Source: Nautilus pompilius (Eukaryota; Mollusca; Cephalopoda; Nautilida; Nautilidae). From it: a stretch of 64,000 nt of DNA. The notes beneath the pieces were generated by a model that ran no database searches, was not told the origin of the DNA, and was given only the letters and a program-made list of their open reading frames with translations. Positions within the stretch are counted from its first letter, which is position 1, and every line of letters begins with the position of its first letter. Positions 61,201 through 64,000 of the stretch are shown piece by piece. The stretch lies in contig JACATO010001028.1 in NCBI GenBank assembly GCA_018389105.1, forward strand, positions 496,001 to 560,000, in the 5' to 3' direction. Made by a program: the position numbers and the translations under genes.

Positions 61201-63679
61201 GGAATCGACACTTAACAAAGGAGGTGGCTAACTTGGGGTTTTACCTGAAAAGTGCCAAGAAACGCCTGAAGGTAGGGTAGACTGTTTTGTTTGTCTTGTC
61301 TGCACTGGTGTTGTGTAGTTGGGAAATTATTTTCAGTTTTGATCTGAAAAAAAATTGCAGATTTTAAACTGATTGTAATCAATTTTTATAAATCAAATTT
61401 CTTTTGCAAGAATAAAAAAAACAATTGCATGTTTGTTTTTTTTTTGTAAGCTTAGGTTTATTGGAACTAATTTTTCCATTTTCAATGGCCTTTTATCATT
61501 AAATATTATTTTCTGCTAAATTCGAATTACAGATGGTAAATGGTGACTATGACCAGCTAAAGCAGAACTTAGAAGACCAATACAGAATGGAGCTAAACAA
61601 AAAGCTGGAAGAAGTGAATGGATTTTTGGAAGATCAGGCCAAAGCTAAAGAAAAACTAGAACATGTACAACTTCAAAATGAGAGCAGAATCAAAACTGAA
61701 AAACAAAATGTGGAGGTCAGAGATGTGAAATTGCTTTCTTTGTTAGTGTGGTGGGATGATTATTTAGATGTTCTTTTTAAATCTATATTTTTGTATTAAT
61801 CCCAAACTGATGAATTCTGTAATAGTTGTGTGACTTGGTATATTTACTTCATGGTATAATATTCAAGAATAACTACTAATAAAATTCCCTCTCTTTGGGA
61901 AAGGTTCTAACAGATACTCGTGTGTGTATGTGAAAAACAGAGAAGTGCTTGGTTTTAATGTCATGTAGTTAAGATTGTGAATGTTGAAATATTGTTTTGA
62001 ATTTCTATTTCTTGTTCTCTCACAGATGAGTTCTTAGTTATCTTTGAAAAGAGAATTATTTAGCTTTAGATACCAGCAAATTTTCTTTTCTTAGCTCATA
62101 TATTATTTTATTTGTCATTAATTTGAGATCTTTTTTATCTATTTTTTAGCTGTACATTTTCTGGTTGCAACATCATCCTCCATTATGGAATTTGTTTACT
62201 GTGTTTTCTCATAAACTTATTTATTAAAAAATTTCTTTTCTTGTTTTTTAACTGGGTTGTTGTACTGAATTGCATTCCTTTTAATATTGTGATCATGTTT
62301 TTATTTTGATGCACACTTTTAAGTCAGTTTTTTTAATTTTCAGACATTATTTTAGCAATCTTGGTATCATAGAGATACCATTTAAAATAGCTCTGTTACA
62401 ATCTCAATAGACCTTTGTATTGTATCAACAGCTTTCTACACACAGGTTGTCAAAACTATACATCATGGATGTACTGATCAGCAATTTCTTCATGTAATGA
62501 CGCTTGAGGTTCAGGATAGATTTTATTTCTGGACATTGTTAGACACGTTAGCTTGTGAGGCAGTTATACATGCTGCCCTCTGGTGGTTACTACACTCTAC
62601 ATCTGAGCATATCCTCATTTTATCAACTTTTGAATTGCCAATCTACTGGTGGAATTCAAAACAATTACTAACTATAAGAAAAATAAAATTGCCTGTTTCT
62701 TTCTCATATTTCATTGAGCATAATTAAGCATATACTAATTTATCTGCTGTGACTGAATGGCTTATGAGAAATACCTGCATCTTTTTGATCTTTACTCAAA
62801 GCATCAATACAAATTAGGGTTCTCAATGCCAAATGCTGTATTTTACCATATAAATTCTTGTAGTAAAACTATAGGTTTGTGTGTGGAAAGATTGTATTCT
62901 ACATTTTCCCTCAAACAGCATTATTTTTTCTTTAGTTTCTGTTTCAGATAATCACTGTGCATTTATACATACAACATTTTTATGATTTTCTTCAGGATGA
63001 ACTTTCAGAACTGCGGTTGCACTATGAGAGAGCTGTAGCACAGAGAGAGATGCAGGAAACTGAAGCCAAACATTTCCGTGACTTATATTATCAGGAAATG
63101 AAATCACTTTCTTTCCTGAAAAGCCAACAACAGCTATCTGTAGACTCCACCCTTTATAATTCTATGTAAGTATTAATTATTTGTAGAGTTTGCTAAAAGT
63201 TTTGGATTTAGAAAAACATCGGAGAGACAACACAAGATTTGTAATATATCTTAAAACTATCATCATAAGAAAGAAATGTAATCTTAATTTTTTTAGTTAA
63301 TTTTAAGTTACTTGTTTATGCTAAACTTTTAAAAATCAGCTCAAAAATGTCACACTGTTTACCAAAATCTAGTTTATAATGAATTAAATAAAGGATGGCA
63401 TTATTCCATTGCTATTTAATGATGCACAGGCAATTTTCATAGATATGACAGGAAAAAGTATGAACAAAAATTTAATAGAAATGTGATCATATTACTATTC
63501 ATCTCTCTGCTATTTTACCAGGAGGAGGAACAAAATGGGTTTAACAGATTTTAACTACACTACAGTTAGCAATACTCAGCCTCAGCATCTGAGTTCTGGA
63601 AGTCCAGATAAAAGTGAACATATTTATGAAGAACTTAAAAAAGAACTGGAACAGAGCATAGCTCGCCATTTAGAGGCTG
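2212..63679 (+). CDS. ANKRD26: ANKRD26-like coiled-coil gene, central to near-C-terminal part (36 exons)
   Basis: Thirty-six exons chain across the window with GT/AG borders and matching phases. The order is acidic DESDW-containing segments, short repeated exons, a Pro-rich linker, then about 800 residues of Lys/Glu/Leu-rich coiled coil, and a tail with the motif [17 protein letters not shown]. That tail resembles the end of human ANKRD26 as I remember it. ANKRD26 is a centriolar distal-appendage protein that recruits PIDD1 for caspase-2 activation; this role is family knowledge, not visible here. The ankyrin repeats must lie upstream of position 1 and the last exon beyond 64000. The exon at 45960-46078 has a one-base deletion, so this copy may be damaged or misassembled there. 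A CCDC144 or POTE-like paralogue is the main alternative. Confidence 0.72.
3314..6408 (-). mobile_element. Tigger-type (pogo, Tc1/mariner superfamily) DNA transposon
   Basis: It starts CAGTAATACCTCGAACATTC and ends with the inverted form of CAGTCATACCTCGTGTATTT. TA target duplications flank it at 3312-3313 and 6409-6410. It fills most of the intron between exons 1 and 2, in antisense orientation to the gene. It is unusually complete, with a long transposase frame inside. Confidence 0.9.
3860..5766 (-). pseudogene. Tigger transposase, nearly intact
   Basis: The main frame (5766-4528) has a psq-type HTH ([20 protein letters not shown]), a CENP-B-type HTH, and the DDE core: [23 protein letters not shown] and [13 protein letters not shown]. 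The likely initiator is MPKHSVHSK at about 5644. A frameshift ends the frame near 4528. The C-terminus continues in the neighbouring frame with one stop near 4290, the [17 protein letters not shown] segment, another stop near 4036, and a basic tail ([16 protein letters not shown]). So it has one frameshift and two stops. Confidence 0.88.
6591..6669 (+). CDS. ANKRD26: ANKRD26-like exon 2
   Basis: A 79-bp exon after TTTTTTTAAG, with donor AAT/gtaagt. It runs from phase 0 to phase 1 and encodes [20 protein letters not shown] and a few more residues. It partners exon 1 in the same way that exon 4 partners exon 3. Confidence 0.72.
8034..8227 (+). CDS. ANKRD26: ANKRD26-like exon 3: DESDW module copy 2
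   Basis: The acceptor is CTTCAG at 8028-8033. The nearer AG at 8041-8042 would create TAA with the phase-1 base left by exon 2, so the upstream site decides the start. It ends AAAAG/gttggt in phase 0. It is very acidic and carries [18 protein letters not shown]. Confidence 0.8.
9151..9217 (+). CDS. ANKRD26: ANKRD26-like exon 4
   Basis: A 67-bp exon after TTCTTTGTCAG. It runs from phase 0 to phase 1 and encodes [20 protein letters not shown]. The donor GATG/gtgatt is weak but keeps the frame with the next exon. Confidence 0.72.
10695..10855 (+). CDS. ANKRD26: ANKRD26-like exon 5
   Basis: The acceptor is TTTGTTTTTCAG and the donor CAG/gtaaac. It runs from phase 1 to phase 0 and encodes a Ser/Asn-rich polar stretch starting [19 protein letters not shown]. 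No known domain is seen; it is probably disordered linker. Confidence 0.8.
11353..11372. repeat. (GA)n simple repeat
   Basis: A short purine run of GA dinucleotides in the intron between exons 5 and 6. Confidence 0.8.
11684..11728 (+). CDS. ANKRD26: ANKRD26-like exon 6, first short phase 0-0 exon
   Basis: Fifteen codons, [15 protein letters not shown], between CTTTGCAG and GGG/gtgagg. It is symmetric (phase 0-0), so skipping would keep the frame. It opens the array of short exons. Confidence 0.68.
12250..12575. repeat. GC-richer segment, probably an unclassified old repeat
   Basis: In AT-rich surroundings this stretch contains TGTACCCAGTGCTGACGGGG and CCGACGCACGGCACC, followed by CCAAAATTTGGATCTTCTG. 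No frame, tRNA boxes or termini were recognised. It lies just before the acceptor of exon 7. Confidence 0.3.
12634..12723 (+). CDS. ANKRD26: ANKRD26-like exon 7, phase 0-0
   Basis: Thirty codons, beginning [18 protein letters not shown], between TTATTTCTGCAG and GAG/gtaaga. The splice signals are strong. The peptide is polar with no recognisable domain. Confidence 0.75.
13010..13057 (+). CDS. ANKRD26: ANKRD26-like exon 8, phase 0-0
   Basis: Sixteen codons, [16 protein letters not shown], between TGTTTACAG and GAG/gtacag. It is short and weakly similar to the following exons of the array (acidic start, aromatic/DF centre, ending in KE). Confidence 0.68.
13958..14023 (+). CDS. ANKRD26: ANKRD26-like exon 9, array unit
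   Basis: Twenty-two codons starting [20 protein letters not shown], after a long pyrimidine tract and ACAG, with donor GAG/gtaaaa. It shares the pattern E-x-K-x-x-D-x-x-F-x-L with the units at 14781 and 15259. This is direct evidence for tandem exon duplication. Confidence 0.78.
14626..14688 (+). CDS. ANKRD26: ANKRD26-like exon 10, array unit
   Basis: Twenty-one codons, [20 protein letters not shown] then Q, between TTATATAG and CAG/gtaagg. It has the same 63-bp length as the dead unit at 14781 and the unit at 15259. Its sequence is only loosely alike (EFKL in the F-x-L position). Confidence 0.7.
14781..14843 (+). pseudogene. Dead exon of the short-exon array (acceptor lost)
   Basis: A 63-bp open segment encoding [20 protein letters not shown] then K, ending at a good donor AAAAG/gtaaag. 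It lines up with exon 9 ([10 protein letters not shown]) and exon 11 ([10 protein letters not shown]). The base pair before its expected start is GT instead of AG, so it has no acceptor in the right place. The AGs at 14784-14785 and 14789-14790 would shift the frame. It is therefore most likely skipped. Confidence 0.65.
15259..15321 (+). CDS. ANKRD26: ANKRD26-like exon 11, array unit
   Basis: Twenty-one codons, [20 protein letters not shown] then K, between TACTTTTTAG and AAAAG/gtaaga. It is phase 0-0. It is the closest relative of the dead unit just upstream (shared pattern K-x-x-D-x-K-F-x-L-T). Confidence 0.76.
15322..17069. other. Intron between exons 11 and 12
   Basis: About 1.75 kb with no recognised exon or transposon. 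It was searched by eye for more E-x-K-x-x-D-x-x-F-x-L array units without success. Confidence 0.45.
17070..17201 (+). CDS. ANKRD26: ANKRD26-like exon 12
   Basis: Forty-four codons, beginning [20 protein letters not shown], between CTTCTTTAG and AAG/gtaaaa. It is phase 0-0. It is charged and is twice the length of the array units, so it may be a fused pair; that is inference only. Confidence 0.8.
17594..17808 (+). CDS. ANKRD26: ANKRD26-like exon 13, Pro-rich linker
   Basis: The 215-bp exon starts after CCGCAAAG and ends CCAGCCA/gtaagt, phase 0 to 2. It encodes a Pro-rich tract ([15 protein letters not shown]) followed by an acidic FFENVCRPS end. The tract could bind SH3 or WW domains, which is inference. 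It is less AT-rich than its neighbours. Confidence 0.82.
18252..19000 (-). mobile_element. Internally deleted Jerky/Tigger-like element
   Basis: One end reads TAAAATCTCTGTTATCTGCC at about 18255, a typical Tigger/Jerky-like terminus. The other end is not clear. Only the N-terminal transposase part remains (18972-18460), with [19 protein letters not shown] and [16 protein letters not shown] of the psq and CENP-B HTH domains. The catalytic domain is absent. Confidence 0.6.
18460..18972 (-). pseudogene. N-terminal fragment of Jerky/Tigger-like transposase
   Basis: A 170-codon open frame. The N-terminal HTH is visible around [19 protein letters not shown], and the CENP-B HTH ends FKLHHGIR. No DDE motif follows. 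It sits antisense in the intron between exons 13 and 14. A domesticated DNA-binding protein is possible but not supported by context. Confidence 0.55.
20137..20760 (-). mobile_element. Degraded mariner-like element with CAGGGTGGTCC end
   Basis: The right end reads, on the minus strand, CAGGGTGGTCCATAAGTTAA beside a TA. The left end at 20137 (CGGGTG after TA) is eroded. The minus strand translates brokenly to [11 protein letters not shown] and [10 protein letters not shown], as in transposases of the arthropod-type mariner group with GGTGGCC termini. The core is truncated. Confidence 0.5.
20982..21145 (+). CDS. ANKRD26: ANKRD26-like exon 14
   Basis: The acceptor is TTTTTCATTAG and the donor AAATG/gttagt, phase 2 to 1. 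It begins [20 protein letters not shown] and is Ser/Glu-rich. The junction codon completes as CAA across the intron. Confidence 0.8.
21146..25672. other. Introns flanking exon 15
   Basis: 21146-23463 is very AT-rich, with a G8 run near 21534 and nothing coding. 23597-25672 is more mixed in base composition around 23680-24760 and may be an old repeat, but no family was recognised. Confidence 0.4.
23464..23596 (+). CDS. ANKRD26: ANKRD26-like exon 15, start of coiled coil
   Basis: The acceptor is CTTTTTTAG and the donor CAAAA/gtaaga, phase 1 to 2. It encodes [20 protein letters not shown] and further charged helix. From here on the protein looks like continuous coiled coil. Confidence 0.83.
25673..25753 (+). 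CDS. ANKRD26: ANKRD26-like exon 16, coiled coil
   Basis: The acceptor is AATATTGCAG and the donor TAGA/gtaagt, phase 2-2. It contains [20 protein letters not shown], a typical leucine-heptad pattern. Confidence 0.82.
25754..27599. other. Intron upstream of the LINE
   Basis: It holds a minus-strand open frame of 94 codons (26899-26615) and others near 26500 and 27300 that I cannot assign. The mixed base composition suggests more decayed repeat, perhaps the LINE 5' part. Confidence 0.35.
27600..29890 (+). mobile_element. Degraded LINE (non-LTR retrotransposon), APE/RT type
   Basis: Broken frames on the + strand spell, in order, the landmarks of a LINE polyprotein: [14 protein letters not shown] (27990), [11 protein letters not shown] (28490), [20 protein letters not shown] (28560), [20 protein letters not shown] (28690), a YAEN remnant of the YADD box (29065), [11 protein letters not shown] (29222), [11 protein letters not shown] (29528) and CS-RIGLFSHLK (29810). 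It is full of stops. Clade not assigned. It lies in the intron between exons 16 and 17. Confidence 0.75.
30450..30548 (+). CDS. ANKRD26: ANKRD26-like exon 17, coiled coil
   Basis: The acceptor is TGCTTTACAG and the donor AGAAG/gtaaac, phase 2-2. It contains [20 protein letters not shown] and then a Leu/Glu/Arg-rich helix. It follows the LINE-bearing intron. Confidence 0.83.
31700..32120 (-). mobile_element. Mariner/Tc1 transposase C-terminal fragment
   Basis: The minus strand reads [37 protein letters not shown] and then, after a stop and in another frame, a RGGAHPL-like end. This is the DDE_3 catalytic tail (usual form WPxxSPDLNPIENLWD). No termini were found, so it is an old fragment in the intron between exons 17 and 18. 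Confidence 0.6.
32717..32791 (+). CDS. Candidate extra coiled-coil exon between exons 17 and 18
   Basis: After TATAACTGTAG, a 75-bp open stretch reads [20 protein letters not shown] then DRELSL, when joined in phase 2 to exon 17. A weak donor ATT/gtataa also leaves phase 2, matching exon 18. Composition and heptads fit the coiled coil. Exons 17 and 18 also join in frame without it, so it is optional or a relic. Confidence 0.42.
33250..33334 (+). CDS. ANKRD26: ANKRD26-like exon 18, coiled coil
   Basis: The acceptor is TTTCTTTACAG and the donor AGA/gtgagt, phase 2 to 0. It encodes [20 protein letters not shown] and more charged helix. Confidence 0.83.
34318..34431 (+). CDS. ANKRD26: ANKRD26-like exon 19, coiled coil
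   Basis: The acceptor is TTATTGTAG and the donor ACA/gtaagt, phase 0-0, 38 codons. It begins [21 protein letters not shown] polar [13 protein letters not shown] segment interrupts the helix. Confidence 0.82.
34840..35650 (+). mobile_element. Decayed Tc1-like element, copy 1
   Basis: At 35064 the + strand reads [20 protein letters not shown], the first-Asp block of a Tc1 transposase, followed by [12 protein letters not shown]. The block at 35280-35340 and the tail at 35400-35640 match the element at 39845-40835 in the same orientation. Terminal repeats are not clear. Confidence 0.68.
35726..37183 (-). mobile_element. Tc1-like transposon with well preserved termini
   Basis: The ends read CAGGTGCATCTAAAAAAATA on the left and, on the minus strand, CAGGTGCATCTCAAAAAATT on the right. 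TA lies on both sides. The inverted repeat continues through GTGGAAGAGTTCA. It landed in a TG/TA microsatellite: (TG)n at 35711-35723 and (TA)n(TG)n at 37191-37238. Confidence 0.9.
36000..36903 (-). pseudogene. Tc1 transposase, broken
   Basis: It starts [20 protein letters not shown] near 36903 with the paired-type HTH region, and has a stop near 36769. The segment [20 protein letters not shown] is in frame. WTIAQWSKV runs directly into WRKSGEAQN, so the expected SDE block with the first catalytic Asp is missing. The second Asp survives in [16 protein letters not shown] frameshift near 36215 precedes the [10 protein letters not shown] block. Confidence 0.82.
37191..37238. repeat. (TA)n(TG)n microsatellite
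   Basis: Alternating TA from 37191 to 37212, then TG to 37238. A shorter (TG)n at 35711-35723 lies on the far side of the Tc1 insertion, so the transposon probably split one array. Confidence 0.85.
37239..38533. other. Intron segment after the Tc1 element
   Basis: Contains a + strand open frame of 125 codons (37696-38073) rich in Cys and Phe, with no family recognised and no transposon termini. Probably neutral intron or old repeat. Confidence 0.35.
38534..38617 (+). CDS. ANKRD26: ANKRD26-like exon 20, coiled coil
   Basis: The acceptor is GATGATACAG and the donor AAG/gtgagt, phase 0-0, 28 codons. It includes [16 protein letters not shown], a clear leucine heptad. Confidence 0.82.
39116..39214 (+). 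CDS. ANKRD26: ANKRD26-like exon 21, coiled coil
   Basis: The acceptor is TAATCTTGCAG, phase 0-0, 33 codons. It contains [20 protein letters not shown]. The donor AAAG/gttatc is weak, but the length keeps the frame. Confidence 0.78.
39845..40835 (+). mobile_element. Decayed Tc1-like element, copy 2
   Basis: The + strand reads [20 protein letters not shown] and then [20 protein letters not shown], the second-Asp block of a Tc1 transposase. Its flanks match copy 1 at 34840-35650, including GGTGTATGCTTCAGGT and the CATTGAGG region. It lies in the intron between exons 21 and 22. Confidence 0.68.
40969..41103 (+). CDS. ANKRD26: ANKRD26-like exon 22, coiled coil
   Basis: The acceptor is AATTCTGTAG and the donor GAG/gtaaaa, phase 0-0, 45 codons. 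It begins [20 protein letters not shown] and is strongly helical. Confidence 0.84.
41438..42588 (+). mobile_element. Old DNA transposon with psq-type transposase start
   Basis: Its left end (TACCATATTTTTCAGCATG) and the right end (TTTTTCTCTGAAAAAATTTT) form eroded inverted termini. Subterminal CTTATAC/CAACTTA blocks occur on both sides (41495-41512 and 42526-42552). At 41780 the + strand reads [20 protein letters not shown], the psq HTH seen in pogo/POGK transposases. The rest is deleted or shifted. Confidence 0.55.
42635..42714 (+). CDS. ANKRD26: ANKRD26-like exon 23, coiled coil
   Basis: The acceptor is AAAAATTTAG and the donor GAAAA/gtaagt, phase 0 to 2. It encodes [20 protein letters not shown] then SKNELE. 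Its phase-2 end decides which acceptor the next exon uses. Confidence 0.78.
43529..43613 (+). CDS. ANKRD26: ANKRD26-like exon 24, coiled coil (start uncertain)
   Basis: The reading frame of the body, [20 protein letters not shown], is certain. The better-looking acceptor TATTTTCAG would start the exon at 43542 and break frame with exon 23. The AG at 43527-43528 (TTTGTTAAG) adds 13 bases, gives KVYFQ at the junction and restores the frame. The donor is ACA/gtaagg. Confidence 0.65.
43985..44041 (+). CDS. ANKRD26: ANKRD26-like exon 25, coiled coil
   Basis: The acceptor is TTTCTTTTAG and the donor GAG/gtaagc, phase 0-0. Nineteen codons, [19 protein letters not shown]. Confidence 0.8.
44551..44685. 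repeat. Short inverted repeat bounding 135 bp
   Basis: GGTGGGTTCAGG at 44551-44562 is answered by CCTGAACCCCACC at 44673-44685. This could be a small MITE or a chance hairpin. No target duplication was recognised. Confidence 0.3.
44978..45097 (+). CDS. ANKRD26: ANKRD26-like exon 26, 120-bp coiled-coil unit
   Basis: The acceptor is TTTCTCTATAG and the donor AAG/gtgata, phase 0-0, exactly 40 codons. It begins [20 protein letters not shown]. It is the first of three consecutive units of about 120 bp. Confidence 0.83.
45960..46078 (+). pseudogene. ANKRD26: ANKRD26-like exon 27 with one-base deletion
   Basis: The splice borders are good (TTTTCCAG and AAG/gttagt), but the length is 119 where neighbours are 120. 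It reads [12 protein letters not shown] in frame, then meets TAA at 46002-46004. From 45995 the adjacent frame reads [20 protein letters not shown], which matches exon 28's [11 protein letters not shown]. One base is missing near 45993-45995. No alternative acceptor or skipping keeps the frame. It is a disabling mutation, an allele, or an assembly error. Confidence 0.78.
46187..46306 (+). CDS. ANKRD26: ANKRD26-like exon 28, 120-bp coiled-coil unit
   Basis: The acceptor is GTTATTAACAG and the donor AAG/gtaaaa, phase 0-0, 40 codons. It begins [20 protein letters not shown] and ends FQESQK, echoing SQEDSQK at the end of exon 27. Confidence 0.84.
46478..48774 (-). mobile_element. POGK-like (pogo superfamily) DNA transposon
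   Basis: The left end CCGTATTTCATTGAATAGGG matches the inverted right end CCGTATTTCATTGATCAGGG. TA lies at 46476-46477 and 48775-48776. The element is clearly GC-richer than the surrounding intron. Subterminal blocks with TTCAAAGGTGCAGCG occur at both ends in the same direction. It carries a broken transposase on the minus strand. Confidence 0.88.
46659..48071 (-). pseudogene. POGK-like transposase, frameshifted
   Basis: From 48071 it reads an acidic N-terminus, then [20 protein letters not shown] (psq HTH) and a CENP-B-type HTH ([19 protein letters not shown]). A one-base shift near 47490 moves the frame. The DDE core then reads [28 protein letters not shown] and [17 protein letters not shown] second shift precedes [21 protein letters not shown] and an acidic tail. 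Otherwise it is long and well preserved. Confidence 0.85.
48926..48997 (+). CDS. ANKRD26: ANKRD26-like exon 29, coiled coil
   Basis: The acceptor is TATTTATTTAAG and the donor GGG/gtaaga, phase 0-0. Twenty-four codons beginning [20 protein letters not shown]. It lies just downstream of the POGK-like element. Confidence 0.8.
48998..51341. other. Intron segment before the hAT element
   Basis: AT-rich intron of 2.3 kb. Nothing recognised. Confidence 0.45.
51342..53676 (-). mobile_element. hAT-type transposon related to GTF2IRD2/EPM2AIP1 sources
   Basis: The ends are CAGGAGTGGGCAGCCTTTCC and, inverted, CAGAGGTTGGCAACCTGCGG. The flanking octamers TCTTATAT and CTTTATAC could be an eroded 8-bp target duplication. 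The minus strand holds hAT transposase remnants at 52255-51905 ([20 protein letters not shown]). It lies in the intron between exons 29 and 30. Confidence 0.75.
51905..52450 (-). pseudogene. hAT transposase fragment (GTF2IRD2-like)
   Basis: The minus strand reads [20 protein letters not shown], then [15 protein letters not shown] and a stretch rich in His/Phe. Upstream, the [13 protein letters not shown] region is broken by stops. The [13 protein letters not shown] block is characteristic of the hAT transposase domain in GTF2IRD2, EPM2AIP1 and ZBED5-like proteins. It is not functional. Confidence 0.68.
54201..54299 (+). CDS. ANKRD26: ANKRD26-like exon 30, coiled coil
   Basis: The acceptor is TCTTCTCTAG and the donor CGG/gtaagt, phase 0-0. 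Thirty-three codons beginning [20 protein letters not shown]. Confidence 0.83.
54812..57041 (+). mobile_element. Tigger1-like DNA transposon
   Basis: It begins CAGATGCCACCCCTCCCTGG after TA (54810-54811). It ends, inverted, CAGGGAGACCCTTACGTAAG before TA (57042-57043). A CTTACGTAA block occurs near each end. It contains three stretches of Tigger transposase on the + strand. It sits in sense orientation in the intron between exons 30 and 31. Confidence 0.82.
55180..56799 (+). pseudogene. Tigger1-like transposase, broken
   Basis: The segments in order are: [20 protein letters not shown] to [12 protein letters not shown] (HTH region, 55185-55370); [20 protein letters not shown] and [15 protein letters not shown] (first Asp, 55455-55645); the [11 protein letters not shown]-like block near 55958 in another frame; PMGQGVIAY near 56050, where Gln-Pro-Met-Gly replaces the usual Asp; and a 185-codon C-terminal frame at 56242-56799 ([20 protein letters not shown]). 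Several frameshifts separate them. Confidence 0.8.
58029..58079 (+). CDS. ANKRD26: ANKRD26-like exon 31, coiled coil
   Basis: The acceptor is GTATTTCCAG and the donor GAG/gtcagt, phase 0-0. Seventeen codons, [17 protein letters not shown]. Confidence 0.8.
58980..59184. mobile_element. piggyBac-type MITE
   Basis: A 205-bp segment bounded by TTAA at 58976-58979 and 59185-59188. It starts CCCTTTAGGGAGCGG and ends, inverted, CCCTTTGAGAGTTTG. TTAA duplication and CCCTTT termini are the marks of piggyBac. There is no coding capacity. Confidence 0.6.
59851..59933 (+). CDS. ANKRD26: ANKRD26-like exon 32, coiled coil
   Basis: The acceptor is TTATTTTATAG and the donor AAAG/gtagag, phase 0 to 2. It encodes [20 protein letters not shown] then KLAAEME. 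The donor is weak. Confidence 0.78.
61202..61271 (+). CDS. ANKRD26: ANKRD26-like exon 33, coiled coil
   Basis: The acceptor is TATGTTTTAG and the donor AAG/gtaggg, phase 2 to 0. It encodes [20 protein letters not shown] and ends KRLK. Confidence 0.81.
61533..61715 (+). CDS. ANKRD26: ANKRD26-like exon 34, coiled coil
   Basis: The acceptor is CGAATTACAG and the donor GAG/gtcaga, phase 0-0, 61 codons. It begins [20 protein letters not shown] and has the ESRIKTE motif. It lies in the region that carries the DUF3496/CCDC144-type C-terminal domain in ANKRD26 relatives. Confidence 0.85.
62571..62586 (-). promoter_or_regulatory. Predicted CTCF binding motif
   Basis: The minus strand reads CCACCAGAGGGCAGCA, which fits the CTCF core (CCACCAGRGGGCRS). 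It lies in the last long intron of the gene. Binding is not shown by sequence alone, and such motifs also occur inside repeats. Confidence 0.42.
62996..63165 (+). CDS. ANKRD26: ANKRD26-like exon 35, C-terminal coiled coil
   Basis: The acceptor is ATTTTCTTCAG and the donor TCTAT/gtaagt, phase 0 to 2. It begins [20 protein letters not shown] and contains [20 protein letters not shown]. This occupies the place of the YKQLYLEELKVRKSLS segment of human ANKRD26 as I recall it. Confidence 0.84.
63522..63679 (+). CDS. ANKRD26: ANKRD26-like exon 36, near-terminal tail
   Basis: The acceptor is TATTTTACCAG and the donor GGCTG/gtatgt, phase 2 to 1. It carries a Ser/Asn/Gln-rich loop and then the helix [17 protein letters not shown], resembling the human ANKRD26 C-terminus. 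No stop is seen, so at least one more exon lies beyond the window. Confidence 0.83.
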
Positions 63680-64000
63680 GTATGTATTTATGTGTAAACT
63701 CTTAAAATTTTAAAAGTGAAAAATTTTGTTTTATTTATTGTTAATTTACTTTATACTAAGAATTGTAGTGCCTAAATTCTTTTCTTGATTGGAGATTAGC
63801 TATTAAAGGTGAATGCATACAGTATCATAATTTGTATATAGTCCTAAAAATTGGAAAAAGGAAATCTTTCTAAAATGGGACACTTAAATCCATGTCTGTT
63901 TCTTGAGTTTAATTAGACTTAGATAACTGTACTGTAGAAATTTCTCTCATACCGTGAACAGGGGTGGGTCACCTACACTAATTGAAGAAAAATAAACTAG
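63680..64000. other. Start of the intron after exon 36
   Basis: AT-rich, no stop-bearing terminal exon recognised. The gene continues past the window. Confidence 0.5.

Larger units (their letters stand above)
57042..62995. other. Late introns
   Basis: The intervals 57042-58028, 58080-58975, 59189-59850, 59934-61201 and 61716-62995 are AT-rich. Only the MITE and the CTCF motif are supported. A less AT-rich patch at 60530-60760 may be an old repeat. Confidence 0.4.

Overview
The window is vertebrate nuclear DNA. It is AT-rich and shows consensus GT/AG introns, long low-complexity introns, and many decayed copies of vertebrate DNA transposons (Tigger, Tc1, POGK-like, hAT, a piggyBac-type MITE) plus a LINE. 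The class II load suggests a non-mammalian vertebrate such as a fish, amphibian, coelacanth or reptile. I cannot name the species from sequence alone.

One host gene fills the window on the + strand. I assembled 36 coding exons from 2212 to 63679, about 1,280 codons. All junctions chain in phase with three exceptions: one frameshifted exon, one junction that needs an upstream acceptor, and one optional extra exon. The product is acidic and disordered with repeated DESDW motifs in its first third. It has a Pro-rich patch near 17680, then a long coiled coil. The last visible exon matches the C-terminal tail of the ANKRD26/CCDC144/POTE family as I remember it. I call it ANKRD26-like. The ankyrin repeats would lie upstream of the window, and the terminal exon or exons lie past position 64000.

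Layout: 2212-10855 is a duplicated two-exon DESDW module plus one further exon. 11684-17201 is an array of short phase 0-0 exons with repeated peptide sequence, including one copy that has lost its splice acceptor (14781-14843). 17594-21145 is the Pro-rich linker. 23464-63679 is the coiled coil and tail, including three consecutive exons of about 120 bp (44978-46306). The middle exon of that trio carries a one-base deletion that creates an in-frame stop.

Transposons sit only in introns: Tigger (3314-6408, -), Jerky/Tigger-like remnant (18252-19000, -), mariner-like remnant (20137-20760, -), LINE (27600-29890, +), mariner/Tc1 fragment (31700-32120, -), two related decayed Tc1 copies (34840-35650 and 39845-40835, +), a better preserved Tc1 (35726-37183, -), an old CCGTATTT-type element (41438-42588, +), a POGK-like element with TIRs (46478-48774, -), a hAT of GTF2IRD2/EPM2AIP1 type (51342-53676, -), a Tigger1-like element (54812-57041, +) and a piggyBac-type MITE (58980-59184). 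I found no rRNA, tRNA or CRISPR.

The strongest candidates for something new are the short-exon array with a decaying member, and the frameshift in an otherwise well kept gene.
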